Program-made: the position numbers and the translations under genes | Notes under the pieces: model-generated | The model's database searches: none | What the model saw: the letters and a program-made list of their open reading frames with translations, nothing else | What the model was told of the DNA's origin: nothing | NCBI GenBank assembly: GCA_030065095.1 | Contig: JASJDP010000012.1 | Span: forward strand, 1-64,000 | DNA length: 64,000 nt | Direction of reading: 5' to 3' | Source: Rhodobacter sp. | GTDB taxonomy: Bacteria; Pseudomonadota; Alphaproteobacteria; Rhodobacterales; Rhodobacteraceae | In this document: positions 1 to 8,739 of the stretch, in pieces | Layout of the letters: each line of letters starts with the position of its first letter | How positions within the stretch are numbered: position 1 is the first letter of the stretch

Positions 1-28
1 GCCGGATGTCCCCATGGGGACATCCGGC
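1..28. repeat. Perfect 28-bp palindrome, possible terminator of the glycan operon
   Basis: The first 28 bases are identical to their own reverse complement, two 14-base halves with no spacer. As RNA this would form a stem of about 12 bp around a CATG loop. It lies 18 bases past the stop codon of the leftward sulfotransferase gene, so a terminator hairpin is the simplest reading. Any T-tract would lie beyond the window edge and cannot be seen. Confidence 0.5.
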
Positions 29-46
29 GCGCGAATACTGCCTGCG

Positions 47-1477
47 TTACGTCGCGCCCCACGGCCGAAAGCCGAACATCATGTAGTCCCGCTGATACGC
101 CGCCCGCACCGCCGCCTCGACCTCGGCGTCGTAATAGGCCGCCAGCGGCACCGGCGCATCGTCCACCCAATCCGGAACCGGGGACGACACCACCCCGATC
201 AGCGACGCCAAATGATCGAGCCCCGGTTGCAGGCGATCCTCGCGGATCACCATATCCGGCAATTGAACCGCCGCCATTCCCTGCACGATCTCGGACTGCG
301 AGGCCCAACTGGCATCCACCCGCTGACTGGTCTGTCCATTCAGGTTTCCGGCCACCCATTTGGCAAAGGCCAGGAAGGCCGCGTGATGCGCTTCGGCGCT
401 GTAGCCGGGGCCCGGCGCATCTTTCGGGATCGCCAGCTTGTAGTGTTTGCGCAAGGTCTCGCGGATATCGGCAAAACAGGCCGGGCCCGGAGAGAGAATA
501 TGACGTGCGAAGGTCCGATGCAGCCGCTGCACCGGATGCCGGACCACGGTAAAGGCCCGATGCCCCTTGTGCTGCCGCTTCCAATGCCGCAGGGATTTCT
601 GCGTGAACCCCCGCTGCAAGTCTTGCGTGTCTCTGCCGTCGAGCGCGGCCAACCATGTCAGCACCCGGTCGTCCGGGCCACCACGAACAGGCTGGAACAA
701 CAGCGGCGACGCCGCCCCCGCCACGTAGTGCGGCACGGACGGTGCGCGGCGCGGTTCGAAATTCGGGGTGCGGGTCAGGTCGAACCGGTCGATCCGCGCC
801 AGCGCTGCTTCCATCTCGGGAAAGTTGGTGACCTTCTCTTCCAACGCCGCCGGGTTCTGAACCTTGGTCGCCTGCGACGGGTTTGACTTTTGGTGATCGA
901 CCCCCAGAAACCGCGCCAAACCGTCCAGCACCGCCAGATCGGCAAGGTCGTCGTAGCCTATGTAGAAAGCCGTCTGACCGGTTGTCTGCAGCCCGTGCAG
1001 CAGCTTCAGTTGAAACGCCTGCATCTGTTCCAGATGCGCCTCGAATTCGTCCCGGTCAAAGGCGATCTGCGCGGATTTCGCCCGTTTCAGGTCGCTCAGC
1101 CGCCACTGCCCGGTCTCTGCCGCGATCTTACGCGACACGTACGAATCCGCCGGGTTGCGGGTCAGAATGATCTTGGCACAGCGCGTATCGGGCAGGATAC
1201 GGCCCAGGATGCGCGGGTCATGGTCGTGAAAGAACCGAAAGCCCGGCAGGCCATCGGTGTGTGTGCGTATCCGGTCCAGCAACACGAAGGGATCGGACTC
1301 GCGCGCCGCCATGTTGACGCCATACATCTCGAACTTCTTCGCGCCGCCGATGAAATGCGGGTTGAACAACTCGCCCAGGCAGCTCAGCCCCGGATACTCA
1401 TTGAGGTTTTCTTCCAGAAAATTCGATCCGGTCCGCATTTCGGCGAACATCACGAAATAGTCGAAACGGTCAGCCAT
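47..1477 (-). CDS. Two-part sulfotransferase family protein (Stf0/NodH-like front, Sulfotransfer_2-like back)
   Basis: Predicted PAPS-dependent sulfotransferase of 476 residues, probably modifying a surface glycan. The N-terminal half has a P-loop-like 5'-phosphosulfate motif (MRTGSNF near residue 14) and a 3'-phosphate motif (LTRNPADSYVS) as in Stf0/NodH enzymes. The C-terminal half (from about residue 290) carries a second 3'-phosphate-like motif (FTVVRHPVQRL) and the terminal YQRDYMMFGF pattern of Sulfotransfer_2 proteins. No second P-loop is visible, so the back domain may be non-catalytic. The ATG at 1477 was chosen because it follows the upstream stop by 7 bases; a start at 1498 would overlap that gene. 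It is the last gene of the leftward glycan operon. The acceptor substrate is unknown. Confidence 0.75.
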   Translation of the reverse strand: MADRFDYFVMFAEMRTGSNFLEENLNEYPGLSCLGELFNPHFIGGAKKFEMYGVNMAARESDPFVLLDRIRTHTDGLPGFRFFHDHDPRILGRILPDTRCAKIILTRNPADSYVSRKIAAETGQWRLSDLKRAKSAQIAFDRDEFEAHLEQMQAFQLKLLHGLQTTGQTAFYIGYDDLADLAVLDGLARFLGVDHQKSNPSQATKVQNPAALEEKVTNFPEMEAALARIDRFDLTRTPNFEPRRAPSVPHYVAGAASPLLFQPVRGGPDDRVLTWLAALDGRDTQDLQRGFTQKSLRHWKRQHKGHRAFTVVRHPVQRLHRTFARHILSPGPACFADIRETLRKHYKLAIPKDAPGPGYSAEAHHAAFLAFAKWVAGNLNGQTSQRVDASWASQSEIVQGMAAVQLPDMVIREDRLQPGLDHLASLIGVVSSPVPDWVDDAPVPLAAYYDAEVEAAVRAAYQRDYMMFGFRPWGAT

Positions 1478-1484
1478 AACCGGC

Positions 1485-3185
1485 CTATTTCTTGACAAGG
1501 TACGGCTTGCGCCGTGCGCGCGGCGCCTCGACAGCCATGTCGTCGCCGGGGAAATCGCCCATCAGATGCGGGTGCATTCCCTGGTTTTTAAGGTTCTGCA
1601 GGAATTGACCGAATCCGTTCAGGTCCACCATGCGCGGCGCCTCGGTCAGCCGCCGTGCATGCCGGGCCCCGATCTCGTCGATGATGGTCTGCAGCGGCTC
1701 CATCGGCGAATCGATAAAGTCGGCCATCGTCCAGATGCGCACCCTTGCCTTGGTCTGCGGCGATCGCAGCAGCGTCAGATGTTCGGTTTCGATCTTTTGC
1801 AGGCGGGCCGCCTCTTTCCGGATTTCCGAAAAATTCCGGTTGGCGTGGAACAGCGGCACGGCCCAGGCGCCGGAGATCACGGAAATCTGCGCGTTCGAGT
1901 CCCTGGCCATGAAACCCGCGGGTTTCTGATTGTCGCGCGGGCCGAACTGGAAGCACTGCCGTTCGCCGCGCGTGTTCCAGATCAGGTTCGTCAGAAACGC
2001 CACCGGATTGTAGTCGCGCAGCTTTGCGCTGTCGCTCAGCGCACCGGCATAGACCTTTTGCTTGCCGGCGAATTCGACCCGGCCGGGCGCATAGAGTGCC
2101 CCATGAACCCGTGCGCCGACCATCTTTGAAAGCCAGATCTCGAAATCCTCGAACAGGTCGCTGAACCCCTCGAACACCGAATACGGGGCACAGGTCTTGC
2201 CGTTCTCCCAATCCACGTTCGGCATCCGGCTCTGCATATAAAGCCCGGCGCGGCCGCGGGTCCGGCGTTCCACCGCCTTGGCGAAGATACGGTCGATCTT
2301 GCCCGGATTCGGCTCTGCCCCGCTCATCACATCGGCCCCGGGGGCCAGGAACGTATCGTAAAGCCGGTTCGCCCGCGGCCAGATCTTGCGGGCGACGAAA
2401 CAGTTCGACCGGCGCAAAAGCTGCAGGTGGTCGTCATAGAAAATATGCGGCTTTCCCTGGAAATCAAACTTCGACAGCGTCAGCGACCGGCTTTCGACAT
2501 TGGACGAATAGAGCCGCACCAGAGTCTGGTAATAGCTTTCGTCCGGGATCCACACCCTCTTGAAATAGCGGTCATACGCGGGCCTGTCGGGGTCTTCGAG
2601 GATCGCCGACAGCGTCTGCCGGGTCAGGCACCACCACTGGCTGCCAAGATGCGGCACGATCCCGTCGGGGATCCTGCGCTTGAGCTTCAATGTCCGCTGC
2701 AGCTTGACGTATCGGTCGAACAGAAATCGCTGCTTCTTCCACGAGAACGGGAACCGAAGGGTAAAGCGTTCGCTGTCCAGACCTCCGACCGTCCAGGGCA
2801 CATCCTCTGTCGTCACCGACTCGATGAAATTCGTCATTGGACGGTCTTCGAGATATTCGATCATTTCATGCACCGGCCGGAGCGGCAGGCAGGATCCCGA
2901 GGCGAGGTAGACATGCCGCACCTCGGGAAACGAGGCCAGCATCATCTCGGACGCGGTTTGCGACGCGGCGACCAGCGACCAGGTGCCCCATTCGCAGCGG
3001 TGACGTTTGGAGAACCGGATATTCGATACTTTCGACAGGCGCTGCACGAAGGCCTTGTGATCGGCCGCCTTCACCTGCTTGTCCACGTGGATCACCACCG
3101 GGCAGCCGTGCGACGACCAATGCCGCGCCACCTGTTCGGCGCGGTCGAGCGCTGCGTGCACAAGCATCACGATGCCGACGCTCAT
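1485..3185 (-). CDS. GT14-like (core-2/I-branching type) glycosyltransferase
   Basis: 566-residue predicted glycosyltransferase. The first 280 or so residues resemble beta-1,6-N-acetylglucosaminyltransferases (GT14): an N-terminal IVMLVHAALDRAEQ strand, VIHVDKQV, a YLASGSCLPLRP motif, and HLGSQWWCLTR followed by PDESYYQTL. The remaining 280 residues are an additional domain seen in rhodobacterial homologues whose role I cannot assign. The ATG at 3185 overlaps the upstream TGA as ATGA, which fixes the start better than a TTG at 3191. There is no signal peptide or membrane segment, so it is probably cytoplasmic. It sits between a GT2-like enzyme and the sulfotransferase and probably adds a branch or a backbone sugar. 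Donor and acceptor are unknown. Confidence 0.75.
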   Translation of the reverse strand: MSVGIVMLVHAALDRAEQVARHWSSHGCPVVIHVDKQVKAADHKAFVQRLSKVSNIRFSKRHRCEWGTWSLVAASQTASEMMLASFPEVRHVYLASGSCLPLRPVHEMIEYLEDRPMTNFIESVTTEDVPWTVGGLDSERFTLRFPFSWKKQRFLFDRYVKLQRTLKLKRRIPDGIVPHLGSQWWCLTRQTLSAILEDPDRPAYDRYFKRVWIPDESYYQTLVRLYSSNVESRSLTLSKFDFQGKPHIFYDDHLQLLRRSNCFVARKIWPRANRLYDTFLAPGADVMSGAEPNPGKIDRIFAKAVERRTRGRAGLYMQSRMPNVDWENGKTCAPYSVFEGFSDLFEDFEIWLSKMVGARVHGALYAPGRVEFAGKQKVYAGALSDSAKLRDYNPVAFLTNLIWNTRGERQCFQFGPRDNQKPAGFMARDSNAQISVISGAWAVPLFHANRNFSEIRKEAARLQKIETEHLTLLRSPQTKARVRIWTMADFIDSPMEPLQTIIDEIGARHARRLTEAPRMVDLNGFGQFLQNLKNQGMHPHLMGDFPGDDMAVEAPRARRKPYLVKK

Positions 3186-4192
3186 GCCCAATTTCCTTTG
3201 GACATCAGGCCCAGGATCTCAAGCTGGCGCCAGTTGATGTATTTTTCCGACCACTTGCACCAAAGGTCCGGGTTGTCCTTCAGGTGCCGGTGATAGGCCT
3301 TGTATTCGTGGCTGGCGGCATAATGCTGCTTGCGGCTCAGTTCCTCTGCCGCCTTGCCGCTGAAGGTATCCAGGAACTTGGCGTGCAGCAGGATGCCCGA
3401 CGCCTTTTCGCCGCCCCACTCGTCATAGACGAAATTGAGCCCCCGCGGCAGCAGCATGTGGGTCGAGCTGACATAGGCATAATCGCGATGCCATTTCACC
3501 AACGGGATCTTGTTCAACGCAGGGGCCCGCTCCGGCCGGTCATGAAAGAAGGCGCGTGCACGGGCGCCGCCCTGAATCCAGAGATTTCCGAAGCGGTGGT
3601 TTTTAGCGATGGTATAGTTACCGCTGTCGAACCAGCTGGCGATTTCTATCGGGTCCTGACCCTCGGTATAGGGAAAGCTGTCGATCGAACCCTTGGGGTA
3701 CATATCCAGCAGCATTGCACTGAAGGATTTGATCGACGATGCATCCAGCCAGTCGGTCAACGCCCGGATCGGGCGGGTGTCGCAGAACGGGTAGACGAAG
3801 AACTCGTCGACATCGACGACCAGCGTCCAATGCCCATGGCCGTAGCGCGATTGTAGCCAGTTCAGCCAGTCAACGCCGAACCGGGAGCGTTTGTAGCTCG
3901 CCTGGCTTGTCCAGATCGAGACGTCGGGCTGATCCTGAAGGTATTCCGCCGACCCGTCGTCAGACCCGTTGTCGACCATCAGGAAATGGTTGACGCCCAT
4001 CTGGCGGTAGTATTTCAGAAAGTATTTCAGTCGGACCTTCTCGTTCCGCAAGGTCGAGAATACCAGAATGTCATCGGGCTTGATCTGATCGGTCCGGTCT
4101 TTGGCGACGGCCAGTTCCCGGCGTTTGCGGAAAGCGCGAATGCGCCACCGCTTGCGCTGCAATCTCAGCCGGTATGACCTCCAGGCGCCCAA
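3182..4192 (-). CDS. Glycosyltransferase family 2-like protein (Glyco_tranf_2_4 type)
   Basis: 336-residue predicted glycosyltransferase. After a basic N-terminus it shows VFSTLRNEKVRLKYFLKYY, the nucleotide-sugar loop VDNGSDDGS (about residue 73) and the metal-binding DVDEFF (about residue 127), which are hallmarks of the GT2-like Glyco_tranf_2_4 / GT92-like group. A TTG start at 4192 preceded by GAGGG six bases upstream is the only start that keeps the conserved N-terminus; it is less certain than an ATG. The stop overlaps the next gene as ATGA, indicating translational coupling. It has no membrane segments. Substrate unknown; context says capsule or exopolysaccharide assembly. Confidence 0.8.
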   Translation of the reverse strand: MGAWRSYRLRLQRKRWRIRAFRKRRELAVAKDRTDQIKPDDILVFSTLRNEKVRLKYFLKYYRQMGVNHFLMVDNGSDDGSAEYLQDQPDVSIWTSQASYKRSRFGVDWLNWLQSRYGHGHWTLVVDVDEFFVYPFCDTRPIRALTDWLDASSIKSFSAMLLDMYPKGSIDSFPYTEGQDPIEIASWFDSGNYTIAKNHRFGNLWIQGGARARAFFHDRPERAPALNKIPLVKWHRDYAYVSSTHMLLPRGLNFVYDEWGGEKASGILLHAKFLDTFSGKAAEELSRKQHYAASHEYKAYHRHLKDNPDLWCKWSEKYINWRQLEILGLMSKGNWA

Positions 4193-4240
4193 ACCGTACC
4201 CTCGACAGAGGCATCGCCCCGATCTAACAAACCTGCGCTA

Positions 4241-5515
4241 TCACGTCACCTTTAAGACAAGGTTGAAATGATCCGCCCATGTCGGAATGACCGTCGCGGA
4301 CGGGTTGGCCCCGGTCCGCACATGCTCTGCCTGCCTCTTCTCTACCAGTTTTGTTATCGTTTGAGCCCAAAGATACACGTCGCCGGACTCCGCGTAAACG
4401 GGGATATTTCCCAGAAGCTCCTCATAGACCGGCAACCTGTTGCAAACCACCGGCACGCCAAGGCTTGCAGCCTCAAGCGGCGGCAGCCCGAACCCCTCGG
4501 CCAGGCTGGGAAACAGCATGCCCGCCGCCCCGGCCATCAAAGCCGCAACCGCGGCATCGGCGAGTCCCGCGCGCTCGACGACGTGTCGTCCCATCAGCGG
4601 CGAGCTGTCGAGCCGCCGGAAAAGCGCTTCATTCTCCCAGCCGCGTGATCCGGCGATGATCAGGACGGGCATTGCCTCGTCCGAAAGCTCTGTCGCCAGT
4701 GTCTCCCACACATCCAGCAACAGCGCATGGTTCTTGCGCGGTTCGATGGTGCCGAGCGTCAGGAAATAGGGACGGCCCAGATCCAGACCCTCGGGCAGAT
4801 GCGACGGATCGGGGGCGGGCAGTTCGACACCCAGATGGGCGACGACACCGTCCGGACGGCGCCCCCACTCCGCGAACCACCGTTCCGCATCGTCGCGCGT
4901 GGCCCGGGAATTGTAGATCGCCAGATCGGCATGCGCCGATACGCTGCGCATCTTCGCGGCGAACGCCTGCGGAACGGCCGGCCTTTGAAATTGCGGGAAA
5001 TCGAGGGGGATCATGTCATGAACCAGGATGCTCGCCCGCCCCTTGACCGCATCTTTCCAGGCGCGCAGCACGGCATCGGACAGGTTACTGTGGCCGGTGT
5101 TCAAGTAGGCCGCGCCTGGGGGCAGATGCGCCCGCAACATCTCGGCCAGGCCGCCCGGCCGGCAGCGGGCGATCGAAAGCCTGCGCGCGTCCGCCTCGGC
5201 CCGGCGCCGGCCTGCCGGGCTCTTTCGCCGAAACCGGCCGATCATGTCCATCGCACCCCAGGGCACGCGCCGTTCGATCCGGTCCAGAACCGCCTGCGCC
5301 CCGGCCCCGTCCAGCAGAACGAAACCCAGCCGCGTCGCCACCAGCAGAAACAGCGGCACTGGATCGTCCACCAGCCGCCGCAGATACGCCAATTCCACCC
5401 GGTCCACGCCGGTCAGCGGCCCGCGGCCCTGCCGCGAGATCAGACGCGTGAGGTCAAGGCATCGCGCCGGTATCTCAGCGGTCGTACCGTCCGTTCTGGT
5501 GCCAGCGCCAGGCAT
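4241..5515 (-). CDS. Glycosyltransferase family 4 protein
   Basis: 424-residue GT-B fold transferase. The C-terminal donor domain has the family features FLTLGTIEPRKNHALLLD (about residue 250), LIIAGSRGWEN, and a FPSLAEGFGLPPLEAASLGVP segment with the EGFGLPxxE motif that contacts the nucleotide sugar. The N-terminal LDLTRLISRQGRGPLTGVDRVE segment is typical of rhodobacterial capsule or LPS-type GT4 enzymes. Because that segment is conserved, the start at 5515 is kept although it overlaps the 3' end of galE by 41 bases. It is a member of the leftward polysaccharide operon. Linkage and sugar specificity cannot be read from sequence. Confidence 0.85.
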   Translation of the reverse strand: MPGAGTRTDGTTAEIPARCLDLTRLISRQGRGPLTGVDRVELAYLRRLVDDPVPLFLLVATRLGFVLLDGAGAQAVLDRIERRVPWGAMDMIGRFRRKSPAGRRRAEADARRLSIARCRPGGLAEMLRAHLPPGAAYLNTGHSNLSDAVLRAWKDAVKGRASILVHDMIPLDFPQFQRPAVPQAFAAKMRSVSAHADLAIYNSRATRDDAERWFAEWGRRPDGVVAHLGVELPAPDPSHLPEGLDLGRPYFLTLGTIEPRKNHALLLDVWETLATELSDEAMPVLIIAGSRGWENEALFRRLDSSPLMGRHVVERAGLADAAVAALMAGAAGMLFPSLAEGFGLPPLEAASLGVPVVCNRLPVYEELLGNIPVYAESGDVYLWAQTITKLVEKRQAEHVRTGANPSATVIPTWADHFNLVLKVT

Positions 5516-6458
5516 CGGCGATCATCACCTCCAACGTCGACCGTTTCGGGGACCAGCCAAGCTCGTGATACGCCCGGTCGCTGCCAGAGACCAGCTTGGC
5601 GCAATCCCCGGGGCGCCGCGGACCTTCCTTGAACGGCACGTCGCGGTTCGTAACGGTTCGACTCTGTTCGATCACTTCGCGCACCGAAAACCCATGGCCG
5701 GTACCCAGATTGAAGACTCGGCTGCCCTTGTCGTCTTCCAGCCATTTCAGGCCCAGGATATGCGCGTCCACCAGGTCCATCACATGCACGTAGTCACGGA
5801 CGCAGGTGCCGTCGGGCGTGGGATAGTCGGTGCCGAAGATCGTCAGTGCCGGACGTTTGCCGTCGATCGCGTCCAGCATCAGCGGGATCAGATGGGTTTC
5901 GGGCTGGTGGAACTCTCCCACCTCGCCGTCCGTATCCGCGCCCGCGACGTTGAAATACCTGAAGATCACATGGCGCAGACCGTGGCTGTCCTGGAAATTC
6001 TCAAGGATATCCTCGATCGCCCGTTTCGAGGCGCCATAGGCGTTGATCGGCATTTGCGGGCAGGTCTCGTCCAGCAGCACGTTGTCATGCTCGCCATAGG
6101 TCGCGCAGGTCGAGGAGAAGACGAAGTTCATGCATCCATGATCGACCGCCGCCTCGATCAGTTTCAAAGAGCCCGCCACGTTGTTGTGCCAGTATTTGCC
6201 CGGGTCCTGCATGCTTTCGCCGACCAGGCTGAGCGCCGCGAAATGCATGACGGCGTCCGGCAGGTAATGCGAGAACACGTCGTTCAGGCGGCCACGGTCG
6301 TTCAGGTCGCCTTGTTCGAAGGGGCCGTACTTGACGGCATCGGCCCATCCGGTCGACAGGTTGTCATATGTGACGGGCGTATAGCCGGCAGCGGCCAGCG
6401 CCTTGCAGGCATGAGAGCCGATATACCCGGCGCCGCCGGTCACCAGGACGTTCGACAT
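5475..6458 (-). CDS. galE: UDP-glucose 4-epimerase
   Basis: Interconverts UDP-glucose and UDP-galactose with bound NAD+ and so supplies UDP-galactose to neighbouring glycosyltransferases. It is 327 residues, the normal length. The Rossmann motif GGAGYIGSH is at residues 7-15. The catalytic pair is visible as STCATYGE (Ser) and the YGASK Tyr-x3-Lys motif near residue 150. The start ATG is 14 bases after galU, so the two are co-transcribed and galU-galE form a precursor supply pair. Cytoplasmic extended SDR enzyme. Confidence 0.95.
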   Translation of the reverse strand: MSNVLVTGGAGYIGSHACKALAAAGYTPVTYDNLSTGWADAVKYGPFEQGDLNDRGRLNDVFSHYLPDAVMHFAALSLVGESMQDPGKYWHNNVAGSLKLIEAAVDHGCMNFVFSSTCATYGEHDNVLLDETCPQMPINAYGASKRAIEDILENFQDSHGLRHVIFRYFNVAGADTDGEVGEFHQPETHLIPLMLDAIDGKRPALTIFGTDYPTPDGTCVRDYVHVMDLVDAHILGLKWLEDDKGSRVFNLGTGHGFSVREVIEQSRTVTNRDVPFKEGPRRPGDCAKLVSGSDRAYHELGWSPKRSTLEVMIADAWRWHQNGRYDR

Positions 6459-6472
6459 CAGCTATACGCCAG

Positions 6473-7369
6473 CTACTGGGCGGCTTTCTGCAGCGATACC
6501 ATGTGCCGCAGGTATTCCGAGAACTCCTTCTGCAGTTCCTCGCGCGCCAGCCCGAAGGCGACCGTGGCCTGCAGGAAACCAGCCTTCGACCCACAGTCGA
6601 ACCGCTGGCCCCGGAACCGGTAGCCATAGACGTTGCGGCCTTCTTCGATCTCTGCCGCAATGGCGTCGGTCAGTTGGATCTCTCCACCCGCGCCGCTCTT
6701 TATCTTATTGAGATTGTTCAGAACCTTGGGCGACAGAATATACCGCCCGATCACCGCCAGGTTTGACGGCGCGGTTCCGTCTTTGGGCTTTTCCACCATG
6801 CCGTTCACCGCCACGATCGACCCCATGTCTTCCTTGACGTCGAGCACACCATAAGCCGAGGCCAGTTCGGGCGGCACCTCCATCGCGGCGACCATGCTGC
6901 CGCCGAGCTCATCATAGGCTTCGACCATCTGCTGCAGGCAGGGCTTTTCCGCCGCGATCACGTCGTCCGGCAGAATGACCGCGAAGGGTTCGTTCGGCGA
7001 GATCAGCCGCCGGGCACACCATACCGCATGGCCGAGGCCCAGCGCCTTGTGCTGCCGGATATAGGCAATCGCGCCGCTGTCCATGTTGGTGTTCTTGAGC
7101 GTCTCAAGCAGTTCATCCTTGCCGCGCTTGCGCAGCGAATTCTCAAGCTCGGGCGCGTGGTCGAAATAATCCTCCAGCGCGCCCTTGCCGCGCGACGTGA
7201 CAAAGATGAACTCCTTGATCCCGGCCGCGCGCGCCTCGTCGATCGCGTATTGGATCAAAGGGCGGTCGACCAAAGTCATAATCTCCTTGGGTATCGACTT
7301 TGTCGCCGGAAGAAAGCGCGTCCCGAGCCCCGCAACAGGAAACAACGCTTTCGTAACTTTTCGTCCCAT
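6473..7369 (-). CDS. galU: UTP-glucose-1-phosphate uridylyltransferase
   Basis: Makes UDP-glucose from UTP and glucose 1-phosphate, the substrate of the adjacent GalE. The 298-residue protein has the nucleotidyltransferase signature (LFPVAGLGTRFLPATKSIPKE) at the very N-terminus, VILPDDVI, and the family-typical FDCGSKAGFLQA near the end. The ATG at 7369 is preferred because AGAGG lies about 8 bases upstream and the protein then begins MGRKVTKALFPVAG; the longer frame from 7408 adds an unconserved leader. It is first after a 128-base gap, so this may be the start of a separate transcript for galU-galE and the four genes below. Confidence 0.95.
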   Translation of the reverse strand: MGRKVTKALFPVAGLGTRFLPATKSIPKEIMTLVDRPLIQYAIDEARAAGIKEFIFVTSRGKGALEDYFDHAPELENSLRKRGKDELLETLKNTNMDSGAIAYIRQHKALGLGHAVWCARRLISPNEPFAVILPDDVIAAEKPCLQQMVEAYDELGGSMVAAMEVPPELASAYGVLDVKEDMGSIVAVNGMVEKPKDGTAPSNLAVIGRYILSPKVLNNLNKIKSGAGGEIQLTDAIAAEIEEGRNVYGYRFRGQRFDCGSKAGFLQATVAFGLAREELQKEFSEYLRHMVSLQKAAQ

Positions 7370-7497
7370 GCCCCTACCTCTGAGTTGTGTTTTCTTTTCC
7401 CCTAACACGCCCTAGCGCGAAATTCAGCCATCATTTTGCGCCGAAATCGGGTGATTTCGTGGCAGGATGGCACATTTATTTCTTGTGTCACAATTTC
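7370..7497 (-). promoter_or_regulatory. AT-rich gap before galU with palindrome and hairpin
   Basis: This 128-base gap separates galU from the upstream GT2 gene and is clearly AT-richer than its surroundings. It holds an 11-base palindrome, TTGTGTCACAA, at 7483-7493, and a 7-bp hairpin (CGAAATC / GATTTCG) at 7442-7459. The palindrome could be an operator for the galU transcript. I cannot pick a convincing -35/-10 pair here, so the promoter role is inference from position only. Confidence 0.3.
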
Positions 7498-8739
7498 TCA
7501 ACCAATTGGTAAACCACGAACCTGCCGGACACGCGCGATTTCTCCGATCACACGGCGCCGGAACCCTGCAACCCGGACAAGCGGGCCATTTCGGTCCGAT
7601 TTGCCGAACAGCCCGCCGGTCTGTTCCCAAAAACCGTCATCGGTGAATCTGACCCGGTGAAAAAACGCTGTGGGGCTCAGCAGGATCAGCGTCGTTCGCT
7701 CGCCGGCCCGCACCCTGCGCCGCGCCTCGTTGCGCAGCAAGGCGGCGGTCCAACTGCGGCCCGCCAGGTGGCCACTGGTTTCAAAGCGGATGCGGGGCTC
7801 AAATCGCCTGAACGGCGCCTCACCTGCCGCAATCGGCTGCGGCGGGTGGATCGGCCGTGTCTCGCCGTCTTGAAATCCCGCCTCGAGCGTCTCCATCAGG
7901 TGGCCCACATCGCGGGGCTCGCATGTTCCGGCCACCATATTGCGGATCAACCGCGCCCGCTGGTCAGAGCGCACCCGATCAAGGACCGGCCCGACCTGTT
8001 GTGTCCCGGCATGCTTGCGCAACAGCACGATCTGGCTGGCGCCGATATCGAACAGGGTCTTCGGCATCCGGTCCTGCGTCCGGCGGGCCGAGGCGGCGAA
8101 CCCATGGTGGACCTGCGCCATAGGTACGATGGCGGTCTTTGCTCCGGCTTTTGCCAGGCGCAGGTTCAGGTCGGTTTCGTCCATGTAGAACGCGAAGGCC
8201 GGATCGAACCCACCCATCTGCAGCAGCAAATCCCGCCGAAACGCGCAGTTGGTGCCTTCGGTCTTCACGGCACCTGCATCCGGCGGATCCAAGACCTGGG
8301 CAGCGTTGCCCTGTGTTGCTATCGGTGCATGATCCCCGAACCGGTCAATCATCCGCGCGCCATGCTGTAAAGAAATGCCGTTTCGCCCGATCACGTATCC
8401 GCCGGCAGCCGCAACGCGCGTATCCTGAAACGGTTGCGTCAGGAATGTCAGCCATGTCGGTTCGGGCACCGCATCGTCGTCGATGAACGCCACGAGCTCC
8501 CCCGCGGCCTGCGCCAACCCAAGATTGCGGGCTCGCGAAATGTTCGGAACATCAAAGGAGAGGGTCTTGATACGGCTCGAAAACCCTTCGGCGTCGAGCG
8601 CCGCAAGACCGCCGGGATCGGCGACCACGATCACCTCGAACTCCGGATAGTCGAGCTGCTCGATCCCCATCAGGCAGCGGCGCAGGGCTTTGGGGCGGTC
8701 CAGGCTGACGACAATCACGCTGACCGCCGGTTCGCTCAT
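7498..8739 (-). CDS. Glycosyltransferase family 2 protein
   Basis: 413-residue GT2 enzyme with a GT-A fold. Seen are VSVIVVSLDRPKALRRCL at the N-terminus, VVADPGG, an RARNLGLAQA motif and the DDDAVPEP metal site (about residue 92), then GTNCAFRRDLL and the acid-rich YMDETDLNLRL that usually holds the catalytic base. The ATG at 8739 overlaps the kdsB stop as ATGA, which identifies the start; the longer open frame upstream is just the shadow of kdsB. The last 130 residues are outside the GT2 core and not recognised. Probably adds a sugar to the glycan made by this locus. Confidence 0.85.
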   Translation of the reverse strand: MSEPAVSVIVVSLDRPKALRRCLMGIEQLDYPEFEVIVVADPGGLAALDAEGFSSRIKTLSFDVPNISRARNLGLAQAAGELVAFIDDDAVPEPTWLTFLTQPFQDTRVAAAGGYVIGRNGISLQHGARMIDRFGDHAPIATQGNAAQVLDPPDAGAVKTEGTNCAFRRDLLLQMGGFDPAFAFYMDETDLNLRLAKAGAKTAIVPMAQVHHGFAASARRTQDRMPKTLFDIGASQIVLLRKHAGTQQVGPVLDRVRSDQRARLIRNMVAGTCEPRDVGHLMETLEAGFQDGETRPIHPPQPIAAGEAPFRRFEPRIRFETSGHLAGRSWTAALLRNEARRRVRAGERTTLILLSPTAFFHRVRFTDDGFWEQTGGLFGKSDRNGPLVRVAGFRRRVIGEIARVRQVRGLPIG

